Origin: Methanobacterium subterraneum
Lineage (GTDB): Archaea > Methanobacteriota > Methanobacteria > Methanobacteriales > Methanobacteriaceae
Direction of reading: 5' to 3'
Assembly (NCBI RefSeq): GCF_002813695.1
Contig: NZ_CP017768.1
Span: 2,040,501-2,104,500 of the forward strand
DNA: 64,000 nucleotides
Shown piece after piece: positions 62,053 through 64,000 of the stretch (the first letter of the stretch is position 1; each line of letters starts with the position of its first letter). Position numbers and translations under genes: made by a program. The notes under the pieces were generated by a model that saw nothing but the letters and a program-made list of their open reading frames with translations, did not search any database and was not told the origin of the DNA.

Positions 62053-62457
62053 AATGGCTATAAAAAGTTTGAGAAGTTAATAAAAACGTGACACTGTTAT
62101 TATACCCCTTAAATCCAGGAAGATTTCTTCTAAGGAGAAGAGTATGCTTTTAGGCAGCTAAATTAATAAACTAAAATGAATTCGATTTTATTTATGACAT
62201 CGGAAATCGCAACCCCCTGAGCTTACTATTCGTTAGCTCTGCTACTTTTCGGATCTGAGAATATTAGTATTATATTCGTTAATAGACATAATACAATAAT
62301 TTATGCCACTAAAGTTAAATATAATATGAACTTCAAAGACAATATTGATGAATGTAAATGGCTAATAATAATTAGATAAAAATATACTCATTTCATGGAA
62401 TTTTACATATTCTGGTTGGATTTCTGTCCAGATTATTTCATTATAGGGGGATGGGCA
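62053..62457. other. Intergenic region upstream of the serine hydrolase
   Basis: AT-rich sequence with no gene. Short stems exist (CTTCT-AAGG-AGAAG near 62130 and GAGCTTAC/GTTAGCTC near 62218-62240). Two CTGA boxes hint at a C/D guide RNA, but the C box is poor, so I do not call one. Confidence 0.4.
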
Positions 62458-64000
62458 TTGTTAAAAAATATTGGAACAGTTGTGATGTTGGTTGCCGCGG
62501 TTTTTCTAGCTGTGGTTCTTGTGATATTACCCCACAACCCAACCATGCATGATAAAAACACCCCTGATCCAATTCAAACACCCCTTAACCCAGAAATCCC
62601 CCAAAATAATCTTATTAATATAAATACTGCTAATTCTGCTTTCTTGAATGCGAATGCATACTCTTCAACCATTTTCCACAACCCCAACATGGGAAATGGG
62701 CCTGTTGGTACTTACCCCCCAGATATTGAAAAGGTTATCAGTTTATTCAATTCCTACGTTGAAAACCAATTCAAAGATAGTCTCATCCCCGGAGCAGCCG
62801 TGGTGGTAGTCTACAAGGACAAAATAGTGTACCTGAAGACTTTAGGGGTGAAAAAGGTAGGTGAATCTGATCCCATTAACTTGGAAACCATCTTCCAAAT
62901 TGGTTCCTGTTCCAAGGCCTTCACCGCCACGGCAATAGCATCCCTGGTCGATGCCGGAATAATGACTTGGAATGACACTGCCCAACAGTATTTCCCTAAT
63001 GATAACGAGTTCGTACTGCAGGATCCCGTGGCCGCCCAGGAAGCCAATATGAGGGATCTACTCTCCCACCGAAGTGGCATGCATGATAAAGCCGGTAACG
63101 AACACGTTCTGGACTTCAAGTACGATTTCAGTGAAATTCTCTACCGTATGAGATATATAGCTGCGCAGAGTGAGTTTAGAACTAAATATGCCTATAACAA
63201 CATTATGTTTTCCCTTGCAGGCCAATCCTCTGCCCGGGCAGCATCCACCACTTGGCCCCAGTTAATAAAGGAAAAGATTTACCAGCCCCTTAATATGGAT
63301 TACAGTGTGGTGACTTATCAGGAGTTTGTTGATAATCCCAACCATTCCGGCACCCATGTCATATATAATGGAGTGGCTTACTACGTTGATCCTCTTAATC
63401 TAGATGCCATGGGTCCTGCTGGGAGTTTAAGCTGTTCAGTGGATGATATGGGCAACTGGCTCCAGTTCCAACTTAACAACGGGGTTTTTAATGGGCAACA
63501 GGTAGTTTCATCCCAGTCCCTGGCTGAAACTCGCACCCCCCAAATACTGGTTGAATCCAATCCCAACATGGAGACCTGGTATGCCCTGGGGTGGACTGTG
63601 GTTTACACCCAGGGCAGGACATTCATAGCCCATGCAGGGTCCACCCGGCTATCTTCAGCTTACACCCTTCTGCTTCCTTCTGAAGAGTTAGGTGTGGTGG
63701 TTATGGCCAATGAGGCCACTTTTGGCCAGGATTTCTGTGTGGATATTGCCAGTGAACTGATATCCATATACTCCCAGACCAGGGTGGTTCCCTTTCCAGT
63801 TCTCCCGAAGAGATGGGAGGGACTCCTGTGGAAACACTGCCCATCTTATCATCAACCACTGACCCCCTGCCCTATGCAATTGATAACTACGTTGGTACTT
63901 ATTATTCTGATTATTATGGTAACGTTCGGGTGGAGAAATTTAACGACACCTGTCTAAATTTATACCCTGGAAATAACGTTGATCCTTCTCCCTTAAACCA
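62458..64000 (+). pseudogene. Beta-lactamase-family serine hydrolase with a -1 frameshift, cut by window edge
   Basis: TTG at 62458 follows AGGGGGATGG and starts a membrane anchor (LKNIGTVVMLVAAVFLAVV); ATG 62395 is the alternative. The class C-like core has Ser150-x-x-Lys153 (SCSK), Tyr246-x-Asn (YNN) and HAG. The first frame runs to 63957 with meaningless sequence after about 63805. From 63810 the sequence makes sense in the frame one base back: EMGGTPVETLPILSS, then YAIDNYVGTYYSDYYGNVRV (DUF3471-like tail). That frame is still open at 64000. One base is missing near 63807-63815, in purine-rich sequence. Real mutation and sequencing error are both possible. The likely role is a membrane-anchored esterase or peptidase on the cell surface. 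Confidence 0.82.

Noticed and set aside
62190..62262. Possible C/D box guide RNA
   Set aside because: Two CTGA boxes are present, but the C and C' boxes do not match the consensus and no closing stem is convincing.

Overview
The window comes from a methanogenic archaeon, most likely Methanobacteriales and close to the genus Methanobacterium. The evidence is a set of archaeal or methanogen-restricted genes: O-phosphoseryl-tRNA synthetase, CoM/CoB thiol:fumarate reductase subunit A, family D DNA polymerase large subunit, CTP-dependent riboflavin kinase, coenzyme F390 synthetase, Sec61-beta and the aconitase-X small subunit of the archaeal mevalonate pathway. Two giant pseudomurein-type surface adhesins, AT-rich spacers, strong GGAGGTGA ribosome binding sites and frequent GTG/TTG starts fit the same group. 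I see no rRNA, tRNA or CRISPR array.

Layout. 1-3.8 kb: the tail of an acyltransferase-like membrane protein, gatA, and a protein with glutamine amidotransferase and CbiA-type ATPase domains in swapped order. 4.2-12.9 kb: two tandem minus-strand adhesin genes with letter-identical upstream regions and 288-bp internal repeats. 13.0-18.6 kb: ribB, ribK, endonuclease V, sepS and divergent tfrA. 18.7-20.1 kb: an intact IS630-type element whose transposase is split by a probable -1 slippage site. 20.1-28.1 kb: nrdD behind a leader with a hairpin and small ORF, polC, an unannotated Sec61-beta gene, and purB. 28.2-35.1 kb: a membrane-protein region with two triple-repeat paralogues, the aconitase-X small subunit, a 7TM-PAS histidine kinase, four DUF5518-like proteins and a TM2-like protein. 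35.4-40.2 kb: amidohydrolase, copper ATPase plus YHS protein, and a candidate structured RNA. 40.2-46.7 kb: truD, hisF, a secreted M14-like protein, an HTH/ferredoxin regulator convergent with F390 synthetase, and a decayed ABC-transporter ATPase not previously called as a gene. 46.9-55.4 kb: dadD, hisG with a leader hairpin, a fumarylacetoacetate-hydrolase-like gene, a double GNAT, leuS, cutA and nadE. 55.8-64 kb: an ArsA/Get3 ATPase, TetR, a PLC/S1-P1-like exported enzyme, small membrane proteins, a cupin, cbiE, a YchF-type GTPase and a frameshifted serine hydrolase running off the right edge.

Most of the content is ordinary core metabolism. It covers translation (gatA, sepS, leuS, truD), replication and nucleotides (polC, nrdD, purB), cofactors (ribB, ribK, nadE, cbiE, dadD) and histidine (hisF, hisG, unlinked). 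The accessory interest lies in five places: the adhesin pair, which looks like a recombining surface-antigen locus; the 28-35 kb membrane-protein cluster; the redox pair of Fe-S regulator and F390 synthetase; the nrdD and hisG leaders; and the swapped-domain amidotransferase. No single element is a demonstrably new system. The best candidates for undescribed biology are the triple-repeat membrane proteins and the swapped-domain amidotransferase.

All family names come from reading motifs by eye; no database search was run.
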